Positions 35,030-43,572 of a stretch of 64,000 bases of DNA are shown piece after piece; positions within the stretch are counted from its first letter, which is position 1, and every line of letters starts with the position of its first letter. Where the stretch lies: contig NZ_FZMZ01000003.1 in the NCBI RefSeq assembly GCF_900187325.1, positions 1 through 64,000 on the forward strand, read 5' to 3'. Made by a program: the position numbers and the translations under genes. A model generated the notes under the pieces. It did not search any database, was not told the origin of the DNA, and worked only from the letters and a program-made list of their open reading frames with translations. The DNA is from Virgibacillus ndiopensis. GTDB lineage: Bacteria > Bacillota > Bacilli > Bacillales > Amphibacillaceae.

Positions 35030-35045
35030 AAACTGCGACATAAGC
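35030..35045 (+). repeat. Left inverted repeat flanking the 20-bp array
   Basis: AACTGCGACATAAGCC. Its first 14 bases match the inverted sequence at 35487-35500 at 12 of 14 positions. Confidence 0.4.
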
Positions 35046-35080
35046 CGAGGAGACAGAAAAATAGAAGCATCCTGGGGAGA

Positions 35081-35430
35081 TAATACTCAGCAGGAAAGTG
35101 TGAACATCGGCAGGAGAACGTGAATATCGGCAGGAGAGCAGGAACATCGGCAGGAGAACGAGGATATCAGCAGGAAAGCGTGAACATCGGCAGGAGAGCG
35201 TGAATATCGGCAGGAGAACGAGGATATCAGCAGGAAAGCGTGAACATCGGCAGGAGAGCAGGAATATCGGCAGAAGAGCGTGAATATCGGCAGGAGAACG
35301 AGGATATCAGCAGGAAAGCGTGAACATCGGCAGGAGAGCAGGAATATCGGCAGAAGAGCGTGAACATCGGCAAGAGAGCGTGTATATCGGCAGGAGAACG
35401 AGGATATCGGCAGGAGAGCAAGGATAGCAG
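35081..35430 (+). repeat. 20-bp tandem repeat array, about 17 units
   Basis: Units of exactly 20 bases, typical unit TGAACATCGGCAGGAGAGCG, run from 35081 to 35420 with a partial unit after it. Units fall into at least three variants that recur in 40-100 base blocks, showing duplication of several units at once. Open frames across the array on either strand are products of the period and are not taken as genes. It is not a CRISPR array since there are no unique spacers. A related array lies at 63059-63160. Confidence 0.9.
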
Positions 35431-35484
35431 CTGCTCCTGAAATCGTAGTGTATACTGGCTGTGGGAATAACAGCTACATAAGAT

Positions 35485-35500
35485 AACTTACGTCGCATTT
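35485..35500 (-). repeat. Right inverted repeat flanking the 20-bp array
   Basis: On the minus strand AAATGCGACGTAAGTT, an inverted near-copy of the motif at 35030. Together they bracket the array within about 470 bases. Confidence 0.4.
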
Positions 35501-35545
35501 CACTGAAACTATGAAGTTAATTTATGTAAAAAGCTGATATCTGAT

Positions 35546-35586
35546 GAAAAAACCATGCATCACGTTATTGGCTGCACGGTTTTTCT
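35546..35586 (-). terminator. Terminator of the capA-like gene
   Basis: On the minus strand AAAAACCGTGCA pairs with TGCATGGTTTTTT, one G-U pair, around a loop of about 12 bases. Confidence 0.82.
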
Positions 35587-35590
35587 AATA

Positions 35591-36769
35591 TTATTTTTCA
35601 ACAAACTCAAGCTCTGGCATCCATTGAGACATGTGTGCTTTCATTTCTTCATAATGCTTCTGTGCATTTGGTAATTGTTCATTCGTTAACTGATACATCG
35701 GTATAACCTTGAAGTCTGCCCAGTTGTGATAAGTTACAAATGTGGGAACAAATTTTGGAGATGTTACTTCTACTGTCTCCTCTTCACCAACAATTGATTT
35801 ATGAATCGTAAACTGCATGATTCCGCCAATCCGACGATAAAATTCATCCTGTCCAGATAAAAAGTTTCCTAAAGAATAAGCAACAAGCATCTTATTACCA
35901 GCTTTTCCTTCTACCCAATCAACTGGCTGCAGCACATGTGGATGATGACCTAAAACAACTTCAACTCCATGATCAGCAGCAAATTGTACTAAATCTTTCT
36001 GCCCCTCACTTGGAAGGCGTTCATATTCATTTCCAAAATGAAGGCATAAAATGGTTACGTCTGCTTTTGATTCAGCTTCTTCAATAGCGCTTGCCATGTT
36101 TTCCTTATCAATTAAATTGACTAAATAGTCTTTTCCATCAGGCACAGGAATACCGTTCGTCCCATATGTGTAGGCTAAAAAGGCAACAGATATCCCTTCG
36201 TTTGTTTCATACACACGAACATCATTGCTGTCTGCCTTATTTTTATATGCACCCGTGTACATCATATCAATTGTTTCCCAATGTTCAATAGCCTGTTTAA
36301 TAGCATCTTCCCCATGGTCCAAGGTATGATTATTAGCGATGGACACAACGTCAACACCAACGTTCTTCAATGCATCACCAACTTCTACTGGACTGTTAAA
36401 TCTTGGATAGGATGATAGTCCAATAGATTCGCCACCTATCATTGTTTCCTGATTAGCAATCGAAATTGTTGAGTTATTTAAAAACGGCTTTACTGCATCC
36501 AGCATTGGTGTAAAGTCATAACCCTTCGCTTCTTTTGCATCTTTATACACTTGTGAATGAATAAGCATATCGCCAATCGCTGAAATCGTTATTTCTTTTT
36601 CAATTCTCTCTGGTTCTTCTTTCTCTTCCTCTTTCTCTTTTTCCGTTTTTGATTGTGGTTCTTCAATTGTATCATCTGTTGTTTTTGTATTTTCTTTGTC
36701 ATTAGAACAAGCCGTAACTAATAACAACATAAAGATCGTAAGTAAAAATAATATATGTTTCCTTCTCAT
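35591..36769 (-). CDS. CapA family lipoprotein
   Basis: A 392-residue lipoprotein. Signal peptide MRRKHILFLLTIFMLLLV with lipobox VTAC, then a highly charged Glu/Lys linker to about residue 55. The CapA (poly-gamma-glutamate capsule/PgsA) metallophosphoesterase-like domain follows with ISAIGDMLIHS, SIANQETMIGG, VSIANNHTLDHG and VVLGHHPHVLQP. No capB, capC or pgs genes are nearby, so a capsule role is not supported here; stand-alone CapA proteins are frequent in Bacillaceae. Confidence 0.88.
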   Translation of the reverse strand: MRRKHILFLLTIFMLLLVTACSNDKENTKTTDDTIEEPQSKTEKEKEEEKEEPERIEKEITISAIGDMLIHSQVYKDAKEAKGYDFTPMLDAVKPFLNNSTISIANQETMIGGESIGLSSYPRFNSPVEVGDALKNVGVDVVSIANNHTLDHGEDAIKQAIEHWETIDMMYTGAYKNKADSNDVRVYETNEGISVAFLAYTYGTNGIPVPDGKDYLVNLIDKENMASAIEEAESKADVTILCLHFGNEYERLPSEGQKDLVQFAADHGVEVVLGHHPHVLQPVDWVEGKAGNKMLVAYSLGNFLSGQDEFYRRIGGIMQFTIHKSIVGEEETVEVTSPKFVPTFVTYHNWADFKVIPMYQLTNEQLPNAQKHYEEMKAHMSQWMPELEFVEK

Positions 36770-36927
36770 TGCTGATACCCCTTAAGCCTTTTGCTACAAT
36801 CATAACACGTTTTGACAAATTCCAACATTACCTGCTTTAAGATTTTGTTATGTCAGATTATTCAAATCATGTCTTCCAAATGGCATATCCAGTAAGTAGT
36901 TATGCTCTTTACTATTTTCATTCTTCT

Positions 36928-38076
36928 TCACAATCCTAAATTTTTAGCTATAATCGTTTTCATTATTTCATTGGTCCCTGCATAGATAGCCGCTACAGGT
37001 GTATCTCGATACCTTCTAGCAATCTTGTATTCTTCCATATATCCATATCCTCCATGCAGCTGCATACACTCGGAGGCAATTTCTTTTGCAGTTTCTGTTA
37101 ACCAGTATTTCGCCATCGAAACTTTGGTTACAATCTCTTTGCCTGCAATATGATCTTCAATCAACGACTCTAAAAATGTTTTACCAATCTCTACTTTTGT
37201 CACTATTTCAGCTAATTTAAATTGTGTATTTTGAAATGATCCGATAGGTTTCCCAAACGCTTTTCGTGACTTAACATGTTCCAATGTCATTTCAACCATA
37301 TCTTCTGACGCCACTTGGCCAGCAATCGCCACTACTAACCGCTCTTGTTGTAACTTTTCCATCAAGTAACGAAATCCCTTACCTTCATCCCCTATCAAAT
37401 TTTCCTCTGGCACACGACAATTTTCAAAATATAATTCAGCTGTATCCTGTGCATGCATGCCAACCTTGTTCAGCTTTCGACCACGGGAAAATCCTGCCAT
37501 TCCGTCTTCAACAATTAATAGACTAATTCCGTTGTGCTTTGGCTCTTTTTTTGGATCCGTTTTGACAACAACTAAAACAAGATCAGCATTGATTCCATTT
37601 GTAATAAACGTCTTTTGCCCATTGACAATGTAGTCATTTCCATCACGAATCGCGGTTGTAGCAATATTTGCTAAATCAGACCCCGTTCCTGGCTCCGTCA
37701 TCGCAACTGCAGTGATATGGTCTCCTGTCACACACCCAGGTAACCAATGCTTTTTCTGTGCTTCTGTACCATATGATTCAATATATGGTACAACAATATC
37801 GGAATGCAGTCCGAAACCAGTTAAGCTCGTTCCAACTCGTTCTAGCTCTTCTAGAATAATAACGGAATAACTAAAATCAAGACCCAAACCACCATATGCT
37901 TCTGCTACATGTGGGCAAAGGAACCCCATCTCACCCATTTTCCGCCATATGTCGATAGGAATGATACGATCTTCTTCCCAATTGTCATAGCTTGGCTCCA
38001 CTTCTTTTTGCAAAAATTTTCGTAATGACTTCCGGAATAACTCATGATCTTCCGTTTCAAATCGATACTTTCCCAT
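36928..38076 (-). CDS. Acyl-CoA dehydrogenase
   Basis: A 382-residue flavoprotein that makes the trans-2 double bond in acyl-CoA. Motifs: AVAMTEPGTGSDLANI and the FAD-binding FITNGINADLVLV, then the C-terminal LHGGYGYMEEYKIARRYRDT and IYAGTNEIMK. The catalytic glutamate of the family is probably in the YAGTNE segment. AGGAGGG is six bases before this ATG; a 50-codon upstream extension of the frame is derived from the broken gene preceding it. It is part of a beta-oxidation cluster with the thiolase. Confidence 0.94.
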   Translation of the reverse strand: MGKYRFETEDHELFRKSLRKFLQKEVEPSYDNWEEDRIIPIDIWRKMGEMGFLCPHVAEAYGGLGLDFSYSVIILEELERVGTSLTGFGLHSDIVVPYIESYGTEAQKKHWLPGCVTGDHITAVAMTEPGTGSDLANIATTAIRDGNDYIVNGQKTFITNGINADLVLVVVKTDPKKEPKHNGISLLIVEDGMAGFSRGRKLNKVGMHAQDTAELYFENCRVPEENLIGDEGKGFRYLMEKLQQERLVVAIAGQVASEDMVEMTLEHVKSRKAFGKPIGSFQNTQFKLAEIVTKVEIGKTFLESLIEDHIAGKEIVTKVSMAKYWLTETAKEIASECMQLHGGYGYMEEYKIARRYRDTPVAAIYAGTNEIMKTIIAKNLGL

Positions 38077-38136
38077 CGTGGTCCCTCCTATTTTGGCTAC
38101 ATCCGAATGATGTATGAAGCCAGATTTTCTTTTACC

Positions 38137-38330
38137 CTGTACGTCATTCGTAACATCCGTTTTCATATAGTAGACATGATCATTGCCCAGTCCTTCAATT
38201 AGTCGATTAGCAATTAGCATCATCAAAAAATGGTAGTCTTACCGCTATTTTTTTCCATGTGCCTGATAGTGGTATCCTCTAAACCTATAGCACCGTCTGT
38301 TACCATCGCTTGCATATCATCCAACTCCAT
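38137..38330 (-). pseudogene. N-terminal remnant of a short-chain dehydrogenase
   Basis: On the minus strand, MELDDMQAMVTDGAIGL and EDTTIRHMEKNSGKTTIF match the first 35 residues of type-2 3-hydroxyacyl-CoA dehydrogenases (SDR family), though two glycines of the TGxxxGxG motif are altered. A frameshift in a run of six T (about 38230) leads to NRLIEGLGNDHVYYMKTDVT, the next part of the same domain. After that all homology stops, so roughly 190 residues are gone, including the catalytic YxxxK region. It lies between the thiolase and acyl-CoA dehydrogenase genes, where a hydroxyacyl-CoA dehydrogenase would be expected. Confidence 0.78.
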
Positions 38331-38385
38331 ACCAATCCTTCTCCAATTATGTGAAATGTCATTCAATGGGGCTTGTTACTACTCA

Positions 38386-39540
38386 TTAATGGAGATAACG
38401 CTCAATAATGGTAGCATTTGCCATTCCCATACCTTCACAAATTGCAAGAAGCCCATATCGTCCTTCTATTCGTTCTAACTCATGTACTAAAGATACTAAT
38501 AATTTCGTTCCAGTAGCTCCCAGTGGATGACCAAGTGCTATAGCACCACCATTTACATTAAGTTTTTCCATACTGCCCCCGGTATCGTTAAGCCATGCAA
38601 GTGGTACAGGTGCAAAGGCTTCATTTACTTCATACCTATCCATATCATCTAAGGTTAGGTTTGCTTTTTTTAATACCTTCTCTGTTGCCGCAATAGGTCC
38701 TGTCAACATAAGCGTTGGATCAGAACCAACAACTACACGCGCAACAATACGAGCTTTTGGCTTTAACCCCAGTGCAGCAGCTTTGTCTGCAGACATCAAC
38801 AAAACAGCCGATGCTCCATCACTCATTTGACTGGCATTCCCGGCTGTGATTTTGCCGTTTTCCTTAAAAACTGTTTTTAAACCTGCTAATATATCAAACG
38901 TGGTGTCCTCACGTGGACCTTCATCAATTTTGAATGTCTCGCTCAATCCATCATCTTGCTGCACTTCAACTGGAACAATTTCTTTTTCATATTTCCCACT
39001 TGAAATTGCCGCTAATGCACGTTGATGGCTTTGTAATGAATACTCATCCAATTGTTCTCTAGTAAATTCCCATTTGTCGGCAATTTTTTCAGCAGAAATT
39101 CCTTGATTTACGATTTCATAGGAAGCTGTTAATTTTTCACTTGGGTTCGTTCCCTGCATATTTGAAAACATCGGAGCACGTGTCATACTTTCTACGCCAC
39201 CAGCAATGACAATGTCCATATCCCCTGAAGCAATTGCCTGTGCTCCAAAATGGACCGCTTGTTGACTTGAACCACATTGTCTATCAATCGTTACACCAGG
39301 AACATGAGTTGGGAATCCAGCTATTAATGCTGCGGTCCGTGCTATGTTTCCACCTTGCTCATTAACTTGTGTTACACAGCCTAAAATAACATCTTCCACA
39401 TCCTGTTTACTCACATTTGTACGCTCCATTAATTCATTTAGAACTACCGCTGCAAGCTCATCCGGACGATAATTTGCAAATTTCCCCTTACGTCTACCTA
39501 CAGCTGTACGACAACCTTCTACAATCACAACTTCCTTCAT
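38386..39540 (-). CDS. Acetyl-CoA C-acyltransferase (thiolase)
   Basis: A 384-residue thiolase of the last beta-oxidation step. Acyl-binding Cys in TIDRQCGSSQQA (about residue 88), NVNGGAIALGHPLGATG with the catalytic His (about residue 340) and LLAICEGMGMANA with the second Cys. The usual CxGGGxG is CEGMGMA here, slightly divergent. GGGGTGG precedes the ATG. It is the first gene of the cluster; the SDR remnant and the acyl-CoA dehydrogenase follow. Confidence 0.95.
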   Translation of the reverse strand: MKEVVIVEGCRTAVGRRKGKFANYRPDELAAVVLNELMERTNVSKQDVEDVILGCVTQVNEQGGNIARTAALIAGFPTHVPGVTIDRQCGSSQQAVHFGAQAIASGDMDIVIAGGVESMTRAPMFSNMQGTNPSEKLTASYEIVNQGISAEKIADKWEFTREQLDEYSLQSHQRALAAISSGKYEKEIVPVEVQQDDGLSETFKIDEGPREDTTFDILAGLKTVFKENGKITAGNASQMSDGASAVLLMSADKAAALGLKPKARIVARVVVGSDPTLMLTGPIAATEKVLKKANLTLDDMDRYEVNEAFAPVPLAWLNDTGGSMEKLNVNGGAIALGHPLGATGTKLLVSLVHELERIEGRYGLLAICEGMGMANATIIERYLH

Positions 39541-39744
39541 AACTCCACCCCATTCATAAATTATACCTATATACAGTATACCTTGATGTGAAAAAGCGAT
39601 AAAGTTATTTACAGAAAATCTTGACTTTTCAAATATAAAATCCCAATAATCGTAGTGCCGTGATTCTCCTTTATGTTTTATTTTATTTCAAACGGGAAAA
39701 CCCAAAACAGAACATTAATTTTTACAGTGAAAGGATAGGCGATA

Positions 39745-39903
39745 ATGAGAAATTCACAATATCAACCAACCAAGCATATTCAACTATCAGACGCACAAGA
39801 AGTTCACTACACAAAAGAATTCAAACGTGCTGATATTGCAGGTGGTTACCGTAAGCCACAGGTAAAAGATGCTAAACGCGAAAATCCTAATTTAATAAAA
39901 TGA
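39745..39903 (+). CDS. YfhE-like small protein
   Basis: A 52-residue peptide missed by long-frame searches. LSDAQEVHYTKEFKRADIAG (residues 14-33) is the signature of the YfhE family, seen in Bacillaceae as LSxxQEVxYxxEFKxADxAxGY. AAAGGA lies nine bases before the ATG and a terminator follows. Function unknown. Confidence 0.75.
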   Translation: MRNSQYQPTKHIQLSDAQEVHYTKEFKRADIAGGYRKPQVKDAKRENPNLIK

Positions 39904-39914
39904 ATCTATTAAAC

Positions 39915-39949
39915 AGGTCCTCCTTAAAAAGGGAGGACCTATTATATTT
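39915..39949 (+). terminator. Terminator of the yfhE-like gene
   Basis: AGGTCCTCC pairs with GGAGGACCT around an eight-base loop; the tail is AT-rich rather than a pure T-run. Confidence 0.7.
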
Positions 39950-40017
39950 ATTGTGAAACCTTTTTGGCCGCTTCATCGTAACAATAATTAGAGAAACAAT
40001 AATGGAGGTAATATACA

Positions 40018-40938
40018 ATGGCAGAACCTGCAATGCAACTGCTCGATGTAAAGAAAAACATCGGCAACAAACAAATTATTAAAGGGATTTCTTTCACAAT
40101 AAATCGGGGTGAAGTTTTTGGATTTATTGGGCCAAATGGCGCTGGTAAAACAACAACGATCCGCATGATGGTTGGATTAATGAACCTTTCTGATGGTGAC
40201 ATTCGTATTATGGGTAACAGTATTAAATCCGATTATAAACAAGCAGCGCGCGAAGTCGGGGCAATTGTTGAAAACCCTGAAATGTATCCATTTATGAGTG
40301 GCAAACAAAATTTATTACATTATGCCAGGATGATCCCCGGCATTACCAAAGAACGTGTGAACGAGGTTATTTCACTTGTTGGACTAGAAAAACCTATCAA
40401 TGATAAGGTCGGCAAATATTCATTAGGGATGCGCCAGCGCCTTGGAATTGCCCAAGCGTTATTACATAAACCATCTGTACTAATATTAGACGAGCCTACA
40501 AATGGACTTGATCCTGCAGGAATAAGAGAAATTCGTACATACATACGAAGCTTAGCTGAGAAGGATAACGTCGCAATTATCATTTCCAGTCACTTGCTTT
40601 CCGAAGTAGAGCAAATGTGTGATCGAATAGGAATAATTAAAAATGGTGAACTTATTGCCACACAGAATGTACATGACACATCAGTTGAAAAACAGGTAAA
40701 TCAAATACTGATGGAAGTAACACCTGTCAAAAAAGCAGTTGAACTATTAAAAACACAGCATGATATAGAGTCTACCGTCAATAATGGCGCATTAGTTATT
40801 CAAAATGATAAAGAATCCATACCACAACTAATTAAAACACTAGTTGAACATGATATTTCCGTATATCAAGTAAGTGTAACTAAAGCATCCTTAGAAGATA
40901 AATTTTTCGATTTGATTGGAGAGAATACAATTGAGTAA
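40018..40938 (+). CDS. ABC transporter ATP-binding protein
   Basis: A 306-residue ABC ATPase of the drug/bacitracin-exporter (CcmA/BcrA) type. Walker A GPNGAGKTT, signature YSLGMRQR, Walker B LILDEPTNGLD and H-loop ISSHLLSE. The C-terminal 80 residues are the accessory region common to this type. Its end overlaps the permease gene. Confidence 0.92.
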   Translation: MAEPAMQLLDVKKNIGNKQIIKGISFTINRGEVFGFIGPNGAGKTTTIRMMVGLMNLSDGDIRIMGNSIKSDYKQAAREVGAIVENPEMYPFMSGKQNLLHYARMIPGITKERVNEVISLVGLEKPINDKVGKYSLGMRQRLGIAQALLHKPSVLILDEPTNGLDPAGIREIRTYIRSLAEKDNVAIIISSHLLSEVEQMCDRIGIIKNGELIATQNVHDTSVEKQVNQILMEVTPVKKAVELLKTQHDIESTVNNGALVIQNDKESIPQLIKTLVEHDISVYQVSVTKASLEDKFFDLIGENTIE

Positions 40939-41863
40939 CTTTTTCAAGCTTCTGTACAATGAGCAATTTAAAATATATATACGAAAGTCGACCTGGGTCA
41001 TGTACCTCCTATTAGCTGGAATTATTATAACGTTAGCCGTGGTCACAAATTCATATGGCGACCTTAATGAAAAATACCAGCAGGATAATTGGCGAGATGT
41101 TTTACAGGAGGAAAATAACGAGATTAATGAACATTTGCAGGAAAACGAACAGTCTGGTCAGCTTACTAAAAACAATTTCTATCTAGAAAATGATATTCAA
41201 CCAAGAGCATATGATGCGTGGCAATTTGTCATGGAGAATGTATTTCTGCTTTCGTTAGTTACATTATTTACAATTATTGTAGCAGCAGGAATAATCGCAA
41301 ATGAATTCAGATGGGGTACTATAAAATTACTACTTATCAGACCTTTATCTCGTACTAAAATTTTGTTATCCAAATATATATCCGTTCTTATTTTCGCCTT
41401 TTTAACCCTACTTTTTGTCTTACTGATTTCATTGATAGTTGGGGCACTATTCTTCGGTGTCAATGGAGACGCTTCTTTTGTTCAAAATCAACTTGGAAGT
41501 TATGCACATGTTTCTATTTACGGGGAAATCTTAAAAGGATACGGTTATCAATTAGTAACTTTATTAATGATGGCAACGTTCGCATTTATGATCTCTTCTG
41601 CTTTTCGTCAAAGTTCATTAGCAATTGGTATAGCAATTTTTCTAATGTTTGCAGGAAACTCAATTGTTGCCTTTTTCGCAGACCACAGTTGGGCTAAGTT
41701 CATTTTATTTGCCAACACTAACCTTGAACAATATGAATTTGGTGAACCTATTATAGAAGGGATGTCAGTAGGTTTTTCAATCACAGTATTAGCGGTCTAT
41801 TATATTATTTTCCTTGTTGTCACTTGGCTGTTTTTCACAAAACGCGATGTTGCGGGCCAATAA
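40931..41863 (+). CDS. ABC transporter permease (ABC-2 type)
   Basis: A 310-residue membrane protein with one N-terminal helix, an external region of about 80 residues and five more helices, like YhcI/BcrB-type permeases. Segment TIIVAAGIIANEFRWGTIKLL is the conserved coupling stretch of ABC-2 proteins. The TTG start follows GGAGAG by seven bases and overlaps the ATPase gene by eight bases. Probable exporter; substrate unknown. Confidence 0.88.
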   Translation: MSNFFKLLYNEQFKIYIRKSTWVMYLLLAGIIITLAVVTNSYGDLNEKYQQDNWRDVLQEENNEINEHLQENEQSGQLTKNNFYLENDIQPRAYDAWQFVMENVFLLSLVTLFTIIVAAGIIANEFRWGTIKLLLIRPLSRTKILLSKYISVLIFAFLTLLFVLLISLIVGALFFGVNGDASFVQNQLGSYAHVSIYGEILKGYGYQLVTLLMMATFAFMISSAFRQSSLAIGIAIFLMFAGNSIVAFFADHSWAKFILFANTNLEQYEFGEPIIEGMSVGFSITVLAVYYIIFLVVTWLFFTKRDVAGQ

Positions 41864-41959
41864 GATAACCAGTCGAATGACATTGTAATACACAAAAGCA
41901 TATGTTATAAATAATAGGGAAATAAATTTAATTATGCCTTTTCTGATCGAGGTGTGGAA

Positions 41960-42142
41960 ATGAAACGATATCTTTCTACAATGTTTCTTATTCTTAGTGC
42001 TTTGATTATAATTGTTGGTTTGCGATTTGACTATCAATGGAGTGGCATTGCTTCTTGGGGATTGTCATTTATATGTTTAATATTCGCAGCGTATTACACA
42101 AAGTATATTCCAAATGAAAAAAAAGGAAAGAAACAATCTTAA
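41960..42142 (+). CDS. Small membrane protein of two helices
   Basis: A 60-residue protein with two hydrophobic segments (about 8-22 and 29-46) and a basic tail KKGKKQS. GAGGTG lies before the ATG, giving a better start than the GTG two codons upstream. No family recognised. It stands 100 bases after the ABC permease and before a strong terminator. Confidence 0.6.
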   Translation: MKRYLSTMFLILSALIIIVGLRFDYQWSGIASWGLSFICLIFAAYYTKYIPNEKKGKKQS

Positions 42143-42149
42143 TAAGTTA

Positions 42150-42190
42150 TAAAAAGCTGTTTGCGCTATAATAGATGCAAACAGCTTTTT
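42150..42190. terminator. Bidirectional terminator
   Basis: AAAAGCTGTTTGC pairs perfectly with GCAAACAGCTTTT around a 12-base loop; A- and T-runs on both sides. Confidence 0.88.
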
Positions 42191-42365
42191 TAAATAGGCT
42201 CATTTTTGTGATTGTTTATTTCGATTCCGATTATAGTTCACTATCCACGAGCGAGTATAAATTTTTTGCTCTTTAAGGTTTGTAATAGAATTGTCCAACA
42301 CTCGAACTCCCCGCTTTGCACAGATACAGTCCACACGTGGCTTAACGCGTGTTTCCGTTTTGCTC

Positions 42366-43472
42366 CTATGATTGACTTTTGCGTAACGGAAGAAATAATA
42401 ATCGATCATCATTGTCAGTCGGAGATCCTCTTCCATCCGTATTATTGGTAATAATGTAAATACCTTTCCCTGTTGCTAACGTATCACGAACACGGCCAAC
42501 ATTATCAACTATAAGCTCCACCGTGTTCGTGTTGGGGTTAAATTTCCGCAAACCTTCACCGCGTAATGAAGCAAAGTAAAAATCACCATCCAAATAAGTC
42601 ATCCCAGACGGCGCCCATGTATTTTCCCCCGAATGAACAACTGGTGTCTCCATCCCTTCTGCCGTTTTATCACCACGTGTGACTGGCCAACCATAGTTAT
42701 GCCCTCTTTGTAATCGGTTAATTTCATCATAAGCATCCGAACCGTGTTCAGTTGCGTACAAATTGCCTGCATTATCCCAAGCAAGGCCTTGTGGATTTCG
42801 ATGTCCATAGGTAAAGACAAAGGAATTTTTAAAAGGATTATCATTTGGCATGGACCCATCCAGATTCATACGTAACACCTTCCCGGCAAGACTATCTAAA
42901 TCCTGGGCTAGCTCTGGATTAGTTGCATCACCTGTTGTAATATACAATTTATTATCCGGTCCAATTTCAAGACGTCCACCCTGGTGAAACTGCCCACCAG
43001 GGATATGATCAATTAATACCTCTACTTCTTTCCAATGGTTGTCCATTTGTTGAATCGTTACCACACGCTGATAAACATCATTATTTTCCTGATAGGAATA
43101 ATAAGCAAATGCTGTTTTGGTTTCAGCAAAATTGTCTGGAAAAGCAATACCTAATAAACCTGCTTCAGGCTGATTTGCTAAGTCCTTTGAAAGTTGAACT
43201 TTCTTTCTGATTTGATTTCCATCTTTAATTGTGACAATCGTACCAGTTCGTTCACTTACATAAAATACATTGTCATATAAGACGATTTCCCAAGGTGTTT
43301 GAAGATTTTCGGCCACTAGTTGAGGTTCAGTTTTGTTCGTTACTTCCTGGTGTTCTGGAGTTTGAGTTTCATGAGATGCTTCCGGTTCAGTTTGTTTTCG
43401 AGGCTCTCCTTCTTCATTTGAGCAACCATTAAAAAATACTAGCAAAACGATACATAGAAATAAGGTACGGAT
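42366..43472 (-). CDS. PQQ-dependent sugar dehydrogenase (GSDH family) lipoprotein
   Basis: About 368 residues. Signal peptide RTLFLCIVLLVFFNGC with lipobox FNGC, then a six-bladed propeller of the glucose/sorbosone dehydrogenase family: LGIAFPDNF, GGRLEIGPDNKLYITTGD, YGHRNPQGLAWD, TEHGSDAYDEINRL, NYGWP. The start is odd. GGAGG lies eight bases before codon ATC at 43470-43472, exactly where ATG is expected and where the signal peptide should begin. The only normal in-frame start is a TTG at 43485-43487, upstream of and overlapping the ribosome site. Either ATC initiates weakly or the start codon is mutated. Whether PQQ is available is unknown. Confidence 0.82.
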   Translation of the reverse strand: MRTLFLCIVLLVFFNGCSNEEGEPRKQTEPEASHETQTPEHQEVTNKTEPQLVAENLQTPWEIVLYDNVFYVSERTGTIVTIKDGNQIRKKVQLSKDLANQPEAGLLGIAFPDNFAETKTAFAYYSYQENNDVYQRVVTIQQMDNHWKEVEVLIDHIPGGQFHQGGRLEIGPDNKLYITTGDATNPELAQDLDSLAGKVLRMNLDGSMPNDNPFKNSFVFTYGHRNPQGLAWDNAGNLYATEHGSDAYDEINRLQRGHNYGWPVTRGDKTAEGMETPVVHSGENTWAPSGMTYLDGDFYFASLRGEGLRKFNPNTNTVELIVDNVGRVRDTLATGKGIYIITNNTDGRGSPTDNDDRLLFLPLRKSQS

Positions 43473-43523
43473 CCGAATCCCCTCCAATTAGTATTATTTA
43501 CTATATTTAACACGCTTCCTATT

Positions 43524-43567
43524 AAAAAATCCAGTAAAAGTGTGTTCAAGACACACTCTTACTGGAT
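43524..43567 (-). terminator. Terminator of typA
   Basis: On the minus strand a 17-bp stem (ATCCAGTAAGAGTGTGT with its near complement) with a short loop is followed by six T. Confidence 0.92.
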
Positions 43568-43572
43568 ACCCT

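Noticed and set aside
35081-35430. Possible CRISPR array
   Set aside because: Units follow one another directly with no unique spacers, and no cas genes are present.
35227-35498. Two minus-strand frames of Ser/Pro/Cys-rich peptides over the array
   Set aside because: They are products of the 20-bp repeat period, with no ribosome site or family.
42200-42436. Minus-strand frame overlapping the sugar dehydrogenase end
   Set aside because: Out of frame with a clear gene, and no supporting start signal.
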